Shown here: positions 23,890 through 35,715 of the stretch, piece after piece
How positions within the stretch are numbered: the stretch's first letter is position 1
Layout of the letters: each line of letters begins with the position of its first letter
Assembly: GCA_946122785.1 (NCBI GenBank)
Contig: CAMGYJ010000006.1
Span: forward strand, 67,457,676 to 67,521,675
DNA length: 64,000 bases
Source of the DNA: Linum tenue
Lineage: Eukaryota; Streptophyta; Magnoliopsida; Malpighiales; Linaceae
Reading direction: 5' to 3'
Position numbers and translations under genes: made by a program
The notes under the pieces: generated by a model
What the model was told of the DNA's origin: nothing
Database searches by the model: none
What the model saw: the letters and a program-made list of their open reading frames with translations, nothing else

Positions 23890-24451
23890 AGTGGCGTAGC
23901 CAAGATTTCGTCTAAGGTGGGTCCATTTAGAAAAAAAATACACATGATAAAATAGTTTTGTAAACTTTGATAATCATTCATGATATAATCATATATTGGA
24001 AAATTATGATAAATTGAAATACATTAGCCGTCAAAAACATCAAGAATATCAATATATGTACCAAAAAATTATTAATGATTTAGTTAGTCATTTTGTTTCT
24101 CTAAAGGTGTTCTTTGTCAATAATTTATGGTTTAGTTAGTCATTAGCTTTCAAATGTTCTTTGTTAAGAATCGTTTTAACATATTTTATATCATTTACTA
24201 GCAAGCATGCTCCATCATAAGAAAGTCAGCTTAAACGAAATTGAAGTTTGCACAAATCTAATTACAGTGTGCATGCTTAAGAAATGAGGTTATCAAAATT
24301 CAAACATCAAAACCATTCGATCAAGTGATAAACTATTCTCGGTAAAACACACCAATTTTCGGTACCAACGATTATCCCTAATTTAACCATTTTCCTTGCA
24401 AACCAGGACGGATCCCGGGACCCACCTTGTTACACTCTCCCTCCGCCACTA
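23890..24451. mobile_element. hAT-like MITE with GTGGCGNAGCC ends
   Basis: The left end (aagtggcgtagccaag) and the right end on the other strand (tagtggcggagggag), each followed by aaggtgggtcc, form imperfect inverted repeats like those of the elements at 28047 and 57590. The 8-bp flanks do not match, so the target duplication has decayed or the ends are off by a few bases. Confidence 0.5.
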
Positions 24452-24555
24452 CATGTCACGATGGTACCATTTAACATAATGGATAGTTTACCATCCAGAT
24501 ATATAGTGGATGATATCATCATGAGATGGATATCATCCAACCCTTAAATGGATGG

Positions 24556-25440
24556 TGTCATCCCGGCTCAAGATAGGGTGCATAACCCATGGTTATGCAC
24601 TCATCAATAACCAAATCTGGACCCTTCATTTAGAAAATCCAGATCTAAGGATGGAGAATTAAAGATCATTTTTATTTTCACTAGCTATCTTAATTGACTC
24701 ATATCTTTTTCGTTTTAACTCGGATTTTAATTTTTTTTGCACAGATGGAACGAGTTCATCGTGCTCTACAAAATGAGATCAATTTTCAATATTTTTTGAG
24801 GGAAAAAATTTTTTGACCTCTCGGTACCAACTGCATACCATATGGTATCTTCTTCGTTTTTCATTCGTTTTTGAAAACGTTTGCACAGCAGGGACGAGTT
24901 CATCATGATCTATTGGATCTACAAATTTCTGGGTGAACAAATTACAAGACCAAAAAATACCACCAAATACCATACAATACCACCCTGGTACGGGGTGGTA
25001 TTTTATGGTATCTTATGGTATACAATGTTAAAAGTCGTAAATGACAATTAATATACTTCTACTATTATGTATTCAATCATCCTACAGTCTTGGTTTGTTC
25101 ATACCACCATGGTACGCTTTTCAAACCATAGGTATGCTCTTATTTCAATACCAGTCAATACCATATGGTATAGACTGGTAAAAAATGACTCAATTTTTTT
25201 TTGTTCGAAAAATATATCAAAGTGGATATCATTTTGAAGAGCACAATTAATCTGATCTAACTGTGCAAAAAAAATTAAATTTCGACTTAAAACGAATGAG
25301 AAATCGTCCGTCAAAGATTAAAGAGGAGAAAATTAAATGCTTTCCAGGAGAGAGAGGATGCTGATGTCATGCTGATGTAGGCGGGTTACTCATAGTTACT
25401 CACCATAAAGTTACTCACCTGATCCATTCCCTGTCATCCC
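24556..25440. mobile_element. Palindrome-rich MULE-like element with 9-bp duplication
   Basis: The element is 24565-25431 (867 bp), flanked by perfect tgtcatccc copies at 24556-24564 and 25432-25440. The ends (ggctcaagatagggtgcata and, on the other strand, gggaatggatcaggtgagta) match at spaced positions. Inside are long imperfect inverted arms and repeated self-complementary ataccatatggtat. A second copy lies at 50670-51350 in the opposite orientation. No coding region. Confidence 0.75.
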
Positions 25441-25560
25441 ACCATCTCATTATATACGGTAATCATTCAATTATAAAGCGGTCCAATGGCATGTAACCGT
25501 ACATCCAACATAATATGGTTACCATCTACAACACTTCTGAGATGGCTGTCATGACATAAT

Positions 25561-26084
25561 GATAAAATCTAAAGACTAAGACGACTGTTACTAGAAGCAG
25601 CAACTGACTCACAAGCGAGACTAGGAGTGGAGATCATGATTATTGCATGGGTGTTGTTTCTCATGAAGAGGAAACAGAGGGCGGTTAGAGAGTTCTTCAC
25701 ATAAAATCATCTTGAAGAAGTTACTCGGTAAAGACATACAATTAGTATCGTTAAGCTTTTCGCTTTTTTTTTTCTTTCTAGAACAATTGTCGTAGTAGTA
25801 TCACTACAGACCTTCTAGTTGTAGTCGCGGAGCTCTCAAGTAATCTCCATACGAGTAAAAGGTAAGAGTGATGTTGATTCATTTGTATGCATAAAACAAT
25901 CTCGTTCGAATAATGTTTGAAGAAACGTGAATCGAGCAACATTATTTTATATTTAGTTGAGTCACTGTTGATATATACACCTCAATCATCAAAAGAGAAA
26001 ATTAATTTGAAGTTCTGAATAATTGGCTAAGTTATAAAAATTATAATGATTCACATATAAATAATTATTATTATTTTATCAAAA
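25561..26084. other. Spacer upstream of tRNA-Cys
   Basis: AT-rich; no gene seen. The last 40 bases before the tRNA are A/T-rich, as usual for plant tRNA genes. Confidence 0.5.
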
Positions 26085-26156
26085 GGGTCCATAGCTCAGT
26101 GGTAGAGCATTTGACTGCAGATCAAGAGGTCATCGGTTCGAACCCGGTTGGGCCCT
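26085..26156 (+). tRNA. tRNA-Cys (anticodon GCA)
   Basis: 72-nt cloverleaf. The acceptor stem GGGTCCA pairs with TGGGCCC (one T-G pair). The D arm is AGCTCAGTGGTAGAGCA. The anticodon stem TTTGA/TCAAG encloses CTGCAGA, with anticodon GCA for cysteine. The T loop is GGTTCGAACCC, which also serves as the B box. No intron. The T stem has one T-G wobble. A T-run directly after 26156 is the pol III terminator. Confidence 0.95.
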
Positions 26157-28038
26157 TTTTTGTTTTCTATTTTTACATAAATATATAAATTACAACCACT
26201 TGGTTCACTAGTCACTGCTCATTGAAAAAAAATCATAGATAACGATAGTACGAGTTCGTAATAAAATAATAACTTGAACTAACAAGTAATTTTCAAAAAA
26301 GAAAAAAGTTACTGCATCTTAGTCTAACATGTGACTTGTTAGCTTCACTATGTCCATGTAGTGAATAAGTAGTATAAGATTGAAGAGTTGGTTCTTTACA
26401 TAACTACATAATTCACTATGAAATAATCTTAACAATAGTAAACCATATATAATTCATTATGAAACTTCTTCCAACAACTCACATTATTGAAATCAACCGG
26501 ATTTAAACAACAATTCGAATTACGATATTAACCGAAATTATTGAGATCAACGGGATTTAAACAACAATTCTGTTATAATTAGCCATCTGATCCCACCCCC
26601 AGTGTACTCGATCATGTCCCACTTTCCAGTGCATGCAATTATTTGGAGTATGGGTACGCACGTGCCAGCTAGAATTCGAGATCAATGGTATAACCTACCA
26701 ACTATCAGCCGACCAATCTAAGCTGTTGCTTTGCTGCTGCACACGTGCGGCTGATTACGATAGGATTATCCAAACTGAAGCTTCCTGGATTCCTTTCCTT
26801 GAAGTGAAGTGTGTCTTTTTGGTTCGAGCCTAGGGATCATTTGGAATCTTGTTGGTTGTGAGTTTCTTCATTGTCTTTGTGCCATTTCCCACCTCAATCC
26901 CCATCCTCCAAATACATGTAACCTGCCCTCCTCTATCTATCGCATAATTGACCCCTTTTCAATTGACTTTATCACCTTGTTCAAAAAAATTACACTACTT
27001 GCCACGAGTTGTTTCTTTAATGTGAATCCAAGTCCTAATCTCTTCATCTCGGAAAAAAAAATGTAACATAATCATTTACTAACACAGATATTTTTAGAGT
27101 TGTAGGTAGCGCATTACCTTTATCCACTATATGCGTTCTTGATAATTGAAACTAGAATCTCGAAGAGACAAACCAAGTTCCCGAATCAAATGTCTTCTAA
27201 TATCTAGCTTGAAGATGAGTTTAGGCTTCCCACTTTTCTTCCTATCATCTTCATATTCTCTCATTTGCCATAAAAACGATCTTGAGGATTTAATTTTTTT
27301 TTTTTTTTAAAGAAGATTTGCCTCCCTTTGCATTATGATTTTTTTTTTTTTGACAATATAGCACCCATTATTGTTGACTTGATCCTATTCACCACCACCA
27401 ACCATATCATAGGTCTCGATGATGAGTATTTATACCTCTTAGTGGTACAACAAATTACATTGTCATTTCATTTCAACAAAAAAAAATTACATTGTCAATT
27501 CATGTAATGATGATCACTTTAGTAGTGATAACTCCTTGTGTATTAGCCAATGAAAGTCTCTTTTCTTTTCTTGTCAAATCAAGTTGATCAATCAAGATCA
27601 ACAAGATAACAACATTACAATATCCAGATTGGATTAATTTTTTAATTGTAAGGGTTATACAGTACTTTTGGGTTGGTTTTCTTTTTTCAAATGTGAGACT
27701 TGAATTTAGCCTCGTGGCTCAGAGCCCTCGTCATATGAGAATCAAACGATGCCATAATCAATCACCAATTAATAATAATAATAATAATAAACCAGTCTAT
27801 TAATGAGCAAAGTTATTAGTTAGTGTATTATCTATTATTTATGAAAAGGGTGTGTTGCATGTTATTCACGTCCAACACGTCCAATCACCATGACCGTCAC
27901 AACTACCCTTAACAATGGTAACTTGTACACTAACAAAACCATAAAAGGGATTTTATATAGATAGAGCATAATTGAGAAGCTAACTCTGAAATTTAATTTA
28001 TTGATAACCATCTATAATCTATAAGGTAATAGAGGGCA
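26157..28038. other. Gene-free AT-rich spacer
   Basis: No gene recognised. There are T-runs at 27296-27308 and 27340-27350 and an (AAT)n microsatellite at 27769-27790. Confidence 0.45.
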
Positions 28039-28620
28039 ATCCTAAGCAGTGGCGGAGCCAGAGTTTGAAAGTACCTGTGTCCTATTTCCATAATATAAAT
28101 ATTAAATAAAGAAATAATTATTTCATAAATATAATTAAAACTAATAATATCCAAATAATTCAGTGATAGATATTAATGAAATACTAGACTAACACAATCA
28201 TTATTTTCATAAGCACTTACAACACGTTTTCAAATTCTCAATGTATCCGACTAAGCGACCATTAGCAAATTGGTCGCAATTCGACTTTCAAACTTGTTTT
28301 TCATAAAGCTCAAAGCTGAATATGTTCTTTTTACACGTGCAGTTGCAACGAGTAGAGTAAAAACTAACTACAGAAGGCAGAGAGATCGATTTTTTAGTAT
28401 TATGATTTATGAATTTTGTTTATAGTGTGATAAATTAGTTTATGTTAGCTTTTAAACTTGAAATAACTTGTAGTGTAGTGATAATTCACTTTTATATTAC
28501 CTAAAGGTGATGAGTGCAATCTTTAATTGATGCACATATATAGATATTTTATTTTAGCTAAAAATTGCCTGTGTCCCGGGACACATTCAATTGGCCTTTG
28601 GCTCCGCCTATGATCTTAAG
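28039..28620 (-). mobile_element. hAT element with transposase C-terminal relic
   Basis: The element is 28047-28612. The ends cagtggcggagccag and, on the other strand, cataggcggagccaa are inverted repeats. The flanks atcctaag (28039-28046) and atcttaag (28613-28620) match at 7 of 8. On the minus strand, about 28260-28365, the translation includes VATARVKRTYSALSFMKNKF. This is the start of the hAT C-terminal dimerisation region of zinc-finger (TTF/ZMYM-type) transposases, now broken by stops. Same family as 57590-58116. Confidence 0.75.
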
Positions 28621-29120
28621 AAAGTAACCCACTTTTGAGTTTGGAGTACCTTGGACTTTTGGACACTATTACCAGTTATTTGCAGCAGTTGAAACTGTAC
28701 TTACAGAACTCTAAACCTGCAACTTCTCCTCGATCTATACTCTAACCAGGGTTGCTGAAGCAGATTCATGGCATTGCAGCATAACGCGAGGAAAGAAAGT
28801 TGAGAAAAGGGTACTACTTTCTCTTCCCACGTTGATAACAGATCGAATAGCCGTCATTTTTATCATGTAATATTGCAGAAAAGAAAAACTAGCTAGACTG
28901 TCATCCAAATGAATGATAAAATAAATATAACTCCTTTTAGTCTCAAGAACCAAAAAAGAAACCAAGGGAAGAACAGATACCCAGTTACCAAAGGGCCAGC
29001 CCCAGAACTCTTCAGTTGATGGTTATGGCTGCCATAACTTTTGCTCAAGGACTTCCACTAAATGGAGTGGAAAGTCTTTATCTTTTATCTTAAGCTCGAC
29101 ATTTAACCAAACCCAGATCC
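28621..29120. other. Spacer, includes ATP sulfurylase 3' flank
   Basis: No other gene seen. Confidence 0.5.
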
Positions 29121-31890
29121 TTAAGCAGATACAGCAGCAGGCTTCTGCTGCTTGGTGTCCTCTGTTTGCAAGCTCTCGTAGTACTTCACAAGGACCTTCC
29201 ACCCTCCCGGGCACATAAAACCATCGGGTGGGTTTTCACCTGTTTTTGCAAATGTCCTCATCTGCAAGATAGAAATGTGTAAAAGTAAAGAACAGACATG
29301 CAGACGACTGACTCGTGATAAAATAACATTGACATCGATGCCACTTAAAGTTAGATTATTGCTTTGCAGACCTTGTATTTTAACCTACTAAGCCTTGTGA
29401 TGAATGAAGGGTTCCGAAAATCACCAAAACAAACGACCAAACTTTACTATCTTGATTTTATCATGTGATATATCACCCTAATTGAGCAATGAAAAACCAT
29501 GCAGATTCCTGGATCACCCATGTCAGAAATGCAGTAGCTAGGGGGCCCGCAGCCAAAACTGTGAATAAAAACTACACAACAGTACAGCTAATGAGAATCG
29601 ATGATATTCGTATACCTTGGTTCCAGATATGAATAGAAAAATCTTGCGCTCTTGATGGATCAAAAAGGCCATCTTCTTTGCAACTGTATCGTAAGCTGCT
29701 ACCTGCATAACCTCCTTTCAACTGTCAGACTACTTTGCAATTTCGTTTGTACAAACAACTATTACAATCAAAACAGAGACGGATCAAGGGAGTTTCTTCT
29801 TCCTAACCTAATCGAGCCTAAAAGATACTAGCTCGAGAGAGAAAAAAAATTTAGACAAGCAGAAATGGTGCATACTGAAACTGAACATCCAAAACCTTAC
29901 CCTGAAGGGCAAAATATTCAGTTTCTCAAGCCCAGGAGCCATGCTCAACACCTTCTTCCCATGGTCAGGATCATACAAATCTCTCTTCTCCACAGGATGC
30001 CCCATGCCAGCAGGATCACGACCCACAATATAAAAGTTAGCTCCTGCGTTTATTCTTGCCTTGGCATGCCATTGCACTTCTGTCGGACCAGCGTAATGCA
30101 TAGGTGAAGGAAAATTGCAACTATCGTGGTCTCTGGATCAAGAACTTTGTCCTCTAAAACCTTGCTGTGTTGTTCCATTCGGACATCCAAAGGCACATCA
30201 TCAGCCTTCACAAACCCTCCCAAAGGATGCAGCAAGAGAATGGGATTCTTGTAACCCATATCCAGAAGCCGCCTACGAGTGTCGTTCATCAAAAGAGCGT
30301 GACCATTGTGAACCGGGTTTCTTAGCTGAAAAGCGAAAACTGCATCAGCTCCACGCTTATCAAATTCTTTGCGTAGCTCCTTGGGGGAGAGGCGATAATG
30401 ATCGAGCCCGTCATTGTACTTGATAGGTTTTAGGACTTCAAGGTCTACGCCAATGAGCCAGTTTCCAGCTTGAGTGATGCTCTCCTCCACGTAGGGTAAA
30501 CCAGGAGCAGTTGTGCCCCAGGTTCTGGCTATTCTCTCTTCTTTGTTGTGCTTGTATATTTCTATACTGCAAATCAAGGCACAAAAACATCATTGGTTCA
30601 CCAGTTTGTTGAACTCTCCACATCATCTAACCATTTAGCATTCATTGTTGATGGGGTTATATGTTAAATACGCCAAATGGTGTCACTGAACTATGAGGTT
30701 TATAATAAAATATGTCAGTAAACTAAACATACAACTGATACGTCAGTAAGCAACCACCTTTTCACATTCCATTTACACTGAAATTGCACATTGACTCAAC
30801 TGAACTAACGAGAGATCCAACGGAACGAGACTAAAGATCACCTAGTTTGCTATAGATAGTTATGCGACTGTTTAGGAATTTAATCCATTGTTCTTAACAG
30901 CCTAAACACGTGAGCAATAAGAAGGCAATTTCAATGATGAGACATAGCCTATTTTGGCATGTTAACTCAACCAAACTAACTACAGATTAAACGAAATGAG
31001 ATGCAAGCCGCTTAGTTTTCTATAAACCTCACTAAGTCACTATTTTGTTATGTGACCATTTAGGCGTTTTTAACCCCATCGTTCTAACCAGCTTCAACAA
31101 GTAAGCAATAACAAGGAAATTACTGTGATGTAAAGAGCCTAATCGGCATGCTGAGTCTACCGAACTAACTGCAGAGCAAGTGAAATGAAACATCGGTACA
31201 AGTCACTTAGAGTTCTACAAACCTCACAGTTCTCGGACAATTTCAGCAATTGAACCCCCCATTATCTTTGTCATTTCCAACAAATGAGCAATGACAAAAC
31301 AAACCACCAAAAGCTGGAGCTTATCACTAACCTTCGAAGAATGGCAATGACATCCCCATCAGGACCCAAAAGAGCAACATCTTTCGCGGACCCAATACTC
31401 TCCTTAGTCCCATCATCAATCGCCAACACAATCGGGAGCGACATGTTCACCACCTTCCCATCCTCCATCCTCAACGAATTGAAATGCAGGCTCTGCAAAT
31501 ACTCATCCTCCCTCATGAAACCTCTCAACGGGCTCGCCCACCCTTCACTTACCACATGAACCCACTCCACATCCACCTTCGTTAGCTTCACCTTCGGCAA
31601 CCCTTCAGCCTCAGAAACCTTCGCGGCCCTCTCCCCCTCCGGCACCACCAAATCCACCAGCGCCCCGCCGTCGGGGTCGATCAAGGAGCTCTTGATCGCC
31701 GGCAAAACAGCACCCTTCATGTTTCTCGACCTCGTCGTCCGCCTGTACAGAAATGGAAGCAACTCGTTAGCGCCGTAAATGGGTTTCCCCACCAGCAGCT
31801 TCACATTCGTCACGGCAGCCACGGGAGCTCGTCGTATAGCGGTGTGGGAATGGTGTGGGGAACAACGTGGAGCTTGATTGTCAGCGACAT
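29121..31890 (-). pseudogene. APS: ATP sulfurylase with four single-base indels
   Basis: ATP sulfurylase makes adenosine 5'-phosphosulfate from sulfate and ATP, the first step of plastid and cytosolic sulfate assimilation. Minus-strand exons: 31332-31890, 29901-30566, 29616-29702 and 29121-29261. Motifs include [34 protein letters not shown] (nucleotide-binding HNGH), [10 protein letters not shown] and [17 protein letters not shown]; the C-terminus AAVSA resembles Arabidopsis APS2. The frame is broken. The plastid-targeting start at 31890 (MSLTIKLHVVPHTIPTP) runs into TGA because of a missing base at the GGG of 31823-31825. A base is missing at 30109-30110, between AIF and SPMHYAG. In the third exon, a lost A at 29662-29666 is offset by an extra A at 29637-29641, so about nine residues are altered. 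All indels are in homopolymers, so either recent decay or sequencing error is possible. Confidence 0.85.
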
Positions 31891-32403
31891 GATGGAGGGT
31901 TTAAGATCCGTCGAAACTGGGAAGAGAGATGGTGGGGGAAATTGAAGGGTTCTTCTATATTTAGCTAACGGTTCGAAAGAGAGAGAGAGATTACCCTGTA
32001 AGATTCGGAGTGAAGAGGATCCACACATTCGCTGCGGGAGTCTTTGTGGATGGAAGGAATTCGATTTATTGCTGGGGGACCAACCAAAACCAGAGAAGGG
32101 GGAAAAAGCGAGCCAGCCCAAAAAGGAATTTCGATGACAGATGCAAAAGCAACCGCGAAAGGCTTCTCTCCCTCCAGCCACTACTTGCTTGACTAGCTGA
32201 ATATGTCGGACGGCCGCTCGGGTTCTCGATGAAGATTAGTACGTTACGGTGGCGACGGGAAGATCGATCACAGTGACTGACGGTTTAATTCAGCTCTAAC
32301 GGCCGTCATCACAAGAGTGAGAGAGAGGAAGAGAAAAGACCAAACGGATGGTGACGACTGACGGGTTTAATAAATGGACTAAAAGTCTCGTGAAAGCATC
32401 GTT
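31891..32403. promoter_or_regulatory. ATP sulfurylase 5' leader and promoter region
   Basis: Upstream of the minus-strand gene. It contains a GA-repeat (about 31977-31993) and GC-richer leader sequence. No separate gene recognised. Confidence 0.4.
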
Positions 32404-32564
32404 CATGAAACCGTACAGTACCGGCGGTTCAACTACCAAATACCAGTATCGGAGGTTCAACTGGTAGGCGGTAATTAACGGTTGAACTACGGTTTAAACC
32501 ATGGTTTTATCATAAAATACCATACTGCTGACTTTTCCGATACGATATCCGGTACGGTTTCATG
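32404..32564. mobile_element. Short hAT-like MITE, CCGGTAC family
   Basis: The ends catgaaaccgtac...ccgg and, on the other strand, catgaaaccgtaccgg form an inverted repeat around repeated ggttcaac/gttgaac motifs. No matching flank duplication was found. Confidence 0.45.
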
Positions 32565-32639
32565 GACCATGCATGAAAGTCAAGACCAGGACGTTGATGA
32601 AACCTTTTAGTAACAAGTTGAGCTTTTAAAATGCTCGAT

Positions 32640-35510
32640 AGATCCGGGTGGCACTTCACACGTCAGACCCAACGATTATCAACAACATTCTAATGTGGAA
32701 GACGAGAGATCAGATCCCACGTATGACTAGCCAGAAGGGCAGAATTCTCGGCGACCATAGCTTTGTTCCACACGAGATGAAGCAAAGCCTCCTTCACAGA
32801 AGTTGGTTCCAATGGGGAAGAAGCCTGGGCTGTAGCGACATTAACATACTTGGGATTATGCTTCCCTATGTTATTCTTACCACGTGTGACCATGGGATGG
32901 GGACTCGACGGATGCTGCGACGAAGATGGCCAAGCAACACCAGGAGCAGGAGAGTCCGTAGAGGGAGGAAGAGTCTCCGTCACTATAGGTGCTGAACAAG
33001 ACGCATCACCAGCCGATGTGTGAGGACGAGCGAGCGACGGCGATGACCGTGAAGGGAGAGCTGGTGGTGCGGGAAAGAGACTAACTGGAGGCAAAAAGGC
33101 AGCAAACCACGAGGGAAGCACCATGTCCGAGTGAGAGGAAGAAGTGGATGACGAGGACAAAAGACTTAGACGAGGAAGTTCAAATTCAACAAAGACAACG
33201 TGACATGACAAAAAAACACGAAGAGTAGCAGGACCGAGACACTTATAGGCACTTTGTTGATGGGAATAGCCAAGGAAAAGACAAGGTCGGGATTTAGAAT
33301 GAAGTTTATTTGGAGCATAGGGACGCAACCAAGGATATTACAAGCAACTAAAGACACAAAACTTAAGATAGTTAGGAGACTCATTGAACAAAAGAGAGAA
33401 AGGTACTTGACCGCAAAGGTAGGGCTGGGAAACGGTGCAGTCTGGTCCAGACCAGACCATATATATGGTCTATGGTCCAGACCGAGAGGCTGAAGTATAG
33501 ACCACAGATTATATAGTCTGGTCCAGACCACGCCTGTGCGGTTTGGTTCGGTCTGGTCTGGTCCAAATAGACCACACTCAACGAAAAATGAACAATTTGT
33601 TTAGTCAACCACACAAAAAATTGAACCAATAACCAAGAAAAATCATTGTTATTTGCCTTAAAACATTAATCCTAACATGCATGAATAATTTTGATACCCT
33701 AATTCTTAGTACATAACAAAGATTTAAAGTAAAAGCATCTCAACCTGCACCATAACGTCATATGGAGACACGATTATCTCTACTCTCTAGTTAAATGTGG
33801 TTGTGAATAAAGGAGAGACGAGATTCACAAAATTAAGGTTGAGACTTGGGTGTCGTTGTGGGAGTTGGGAGAGTGGTCAAATGGGTTGTTAACACGTATT
33901 GACAAGTCGGTTAGGTCCACGGTTTGGTCCGGTAAACCGCGGTCTAGACCAGACCAGACCAAGAGATCAAAACATAAAATAATACAGACCATGGACCAGA
34001 CCAGACCAGACCATACTTAACGGTCTATGGTCCGGATCAAACTGTACAGTACGGTTTGGACCACGGTTTTTCTAACGGTCTTGTCTATTTTTCCAGCCCT
34101 ACGCAAAGGGGAGATGATGGGAGACGATTGATCAGATAAACAGTAGTGGAAAAGGCATATGACCAATAAGAAAGAGGTAGACGAGCCTGATGCAGTAAAG
34201 TAAGACCCGTTTCAACAATATGACGATGTTTTCGTTCAGAAAGATGAGTGACAGTATACGATGGGGTGAGAAGATGAGTGACACCATGAGAAGCAAGTTC
34301 ATGACGCAGTTTGACAAACTCACCTCCACCATCAGTATAAAGCCGACGGATGGTAGTAGCAAAATAATTTTCGACCAAACGTTGGAACATAGTGAAAACA
34401 GACAGAACAACAGACTTACGACGCAGGGGATAAAACCAAGTATAATGAGTATAATGGTCAACAAGAACAAGATAATACGAATAACCATCAATAGAGGGAA
34501 TATGCGCAGGGCCCCCAATGTTAGAGAAAATTAGATCTAAGGACCGAGAACTCGAAAGACTAGACACAACGAAGGGTAGCTTATGACTCTTGTTCGACAA
34601 ACACGAATTACAATGAGAGAGATCCAACGACCTAACAACAGGAAGAGAATTGACACGTAATAGACTAGACAAAGCACGAGACGACGGATGCCCAAGACGA
34701 TGATGCCATAATTCATAAGTATTGCGAGTGGTAACCATGCAAGACAGACAACTCCAGAACCACCACCAAGCTCGTACGTATCACCGTTGTTCCTCCCGGT
34801 TAGCAGCACCGCCCCCGTTCTTAGATCCTCCACAACAAACAAATCAGCAAAAATTTCCACGGAGAAAGGATTAGTACGATAGAGTTTGGCAACAGAGATC
34901 AACCACTTACGAATACCACACATAAAATACTATGAAGTGTAAGACAACGAGTAGAAGCAGGAAGAGAAGAAGAGCCAATGTGTGTGATTGGCAAACCTGT
35001 ACCATCTCCAATATAAACTTCATCGGGACCATTATAGTCCGAGTAGATGCCTAGGTTTCCAGGATCGCGAGTGACGTGATGGCTCGTAGCAGAGTCCATA
35101 AGCCAGGAGTCATCTGTCGGAGCAGACGGTCGGGGACGAGATGACGCAGTAGTGTTGTTGGCCTCCGGGCGCTTATGAGGAAAGAGCTGAAAGCAAGTGT
35201 GAGCAGAGTGGCATGGCTTCTCACAGAACTGGCACATGATACGAGTGGCGCGGCGACCATCATCATCACCACGAGGAGTATCCCAGTAATTGGAGTAGGA
35301 AGAGGGAGGCGGAGAGGAACCATGACCAACCCCGCGGCTAGGCATGTCGCTACGGCTGCAACCACGCCCCCGCTGAGTTGCAAACGCCGTAGCTAGAGAG
35401 TCAGTAGGACGAGATGCAATAAACATTACGAGCCTTAATTCCTGCTGCGAATTCCCGCTAATCGGGACCCAGGCCATGACAACCTCGGTGTCATTAACTT
35501 TAGCACTAAT
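32640..35510 (-). mobile_element. Decayed Ty1/Copia retrotransposon, split by a hAT insertion
   Basis: Minus strand, in order. Gag tail with zinc knuckle CQFCEKPCHSAHTC and protease WLMDSATSHHVTRD, both in the frame 34899-35537. GAG-pre-integrase WHHRLGHPSSRA and integrase core with YTDGGGEF and ERKHRHIVETG, in 34085-34738. After the hAT insertion, the integrase tail RPYAPNKLHSKSRPCLFLGY and the beginning of the reverse transcriptase region (EPTSVKEALLHLVWNKAM...WDL), in 32690-33328. Most of the reverse transcriptase and RNase H, the start of gag and both LTRs are missing, so it is a fragment. Confidence 0.9.
33412..34109. mobile_element. hAT element inserted in Copia integrase, CAGACCAGAC family
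   Basis: The element is 33420-34101 (682 bp). It starts tagggctgg and ends ccagcccta, with perfect 8-bp target duplication cgcaaagg at 33412-33419 and 34102-34109. Both ends consist of reiterated GGTCTGGTC/GACCAGACC motifs, including a palindromic ccatatatatgg. The AT-rich middle encodes nothing. Removing the element restores continuity of the Copia integrase frame, so it is younger than the Copia element. Confidence 0.93.
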
Positions 35511-35516
35511 CCTGTG

Positions 35517-35715
35517 TTTCTTTCTCGTATGAAGCATCTTGCTTTAGACTATTTGTTTATCCGTCAGCTAGTCCAGTCTCGTCAGCTTCTTGCACGACAT
35601 GTTCCCACTGCCACTCAGCTTGCCGATTTGCTTACTAAGCCCTTGATGCTGGCGCAGTTTCGACTTCTGTGTTCCAAAATTGGACTCGCTGATGGCCCGT
35701 TCACTTTACATTCCA
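35517..35715 (+). pseudogene. Copia RNase H C-terminal fragment, opposite strand
   Basis: The frame includes MKHLALDYLFIRQLVQSRQL, HVPTATQLADLLTKPL and FRLLCSKIGLADG. This is the conserved end of Copia RNase H ('K.ID..HF.RE......HV.T..Q.AD..TK.L'). It faces away from the Copia fragment on the minus strand, and the two meet at about 35510, so they come from different elements or from a rearrangement. Confidence 0.85.

Noticed and set aside
26085..26156. Whether the tRNA-like sequence is a SINE head or plastid insertion
   Set aside because: It folds as a complete tRNA-Cys with a pol III terminator directly after it and no SINE body, so it is called a tRNA gene.
31810..32181. 123-codon frame over the ATP sulfurylase start read as one protein
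   Set aside because: Most of it is 5' leader opened by a GTG start; only the part from 31890 matches the enzyme's N-terminus.
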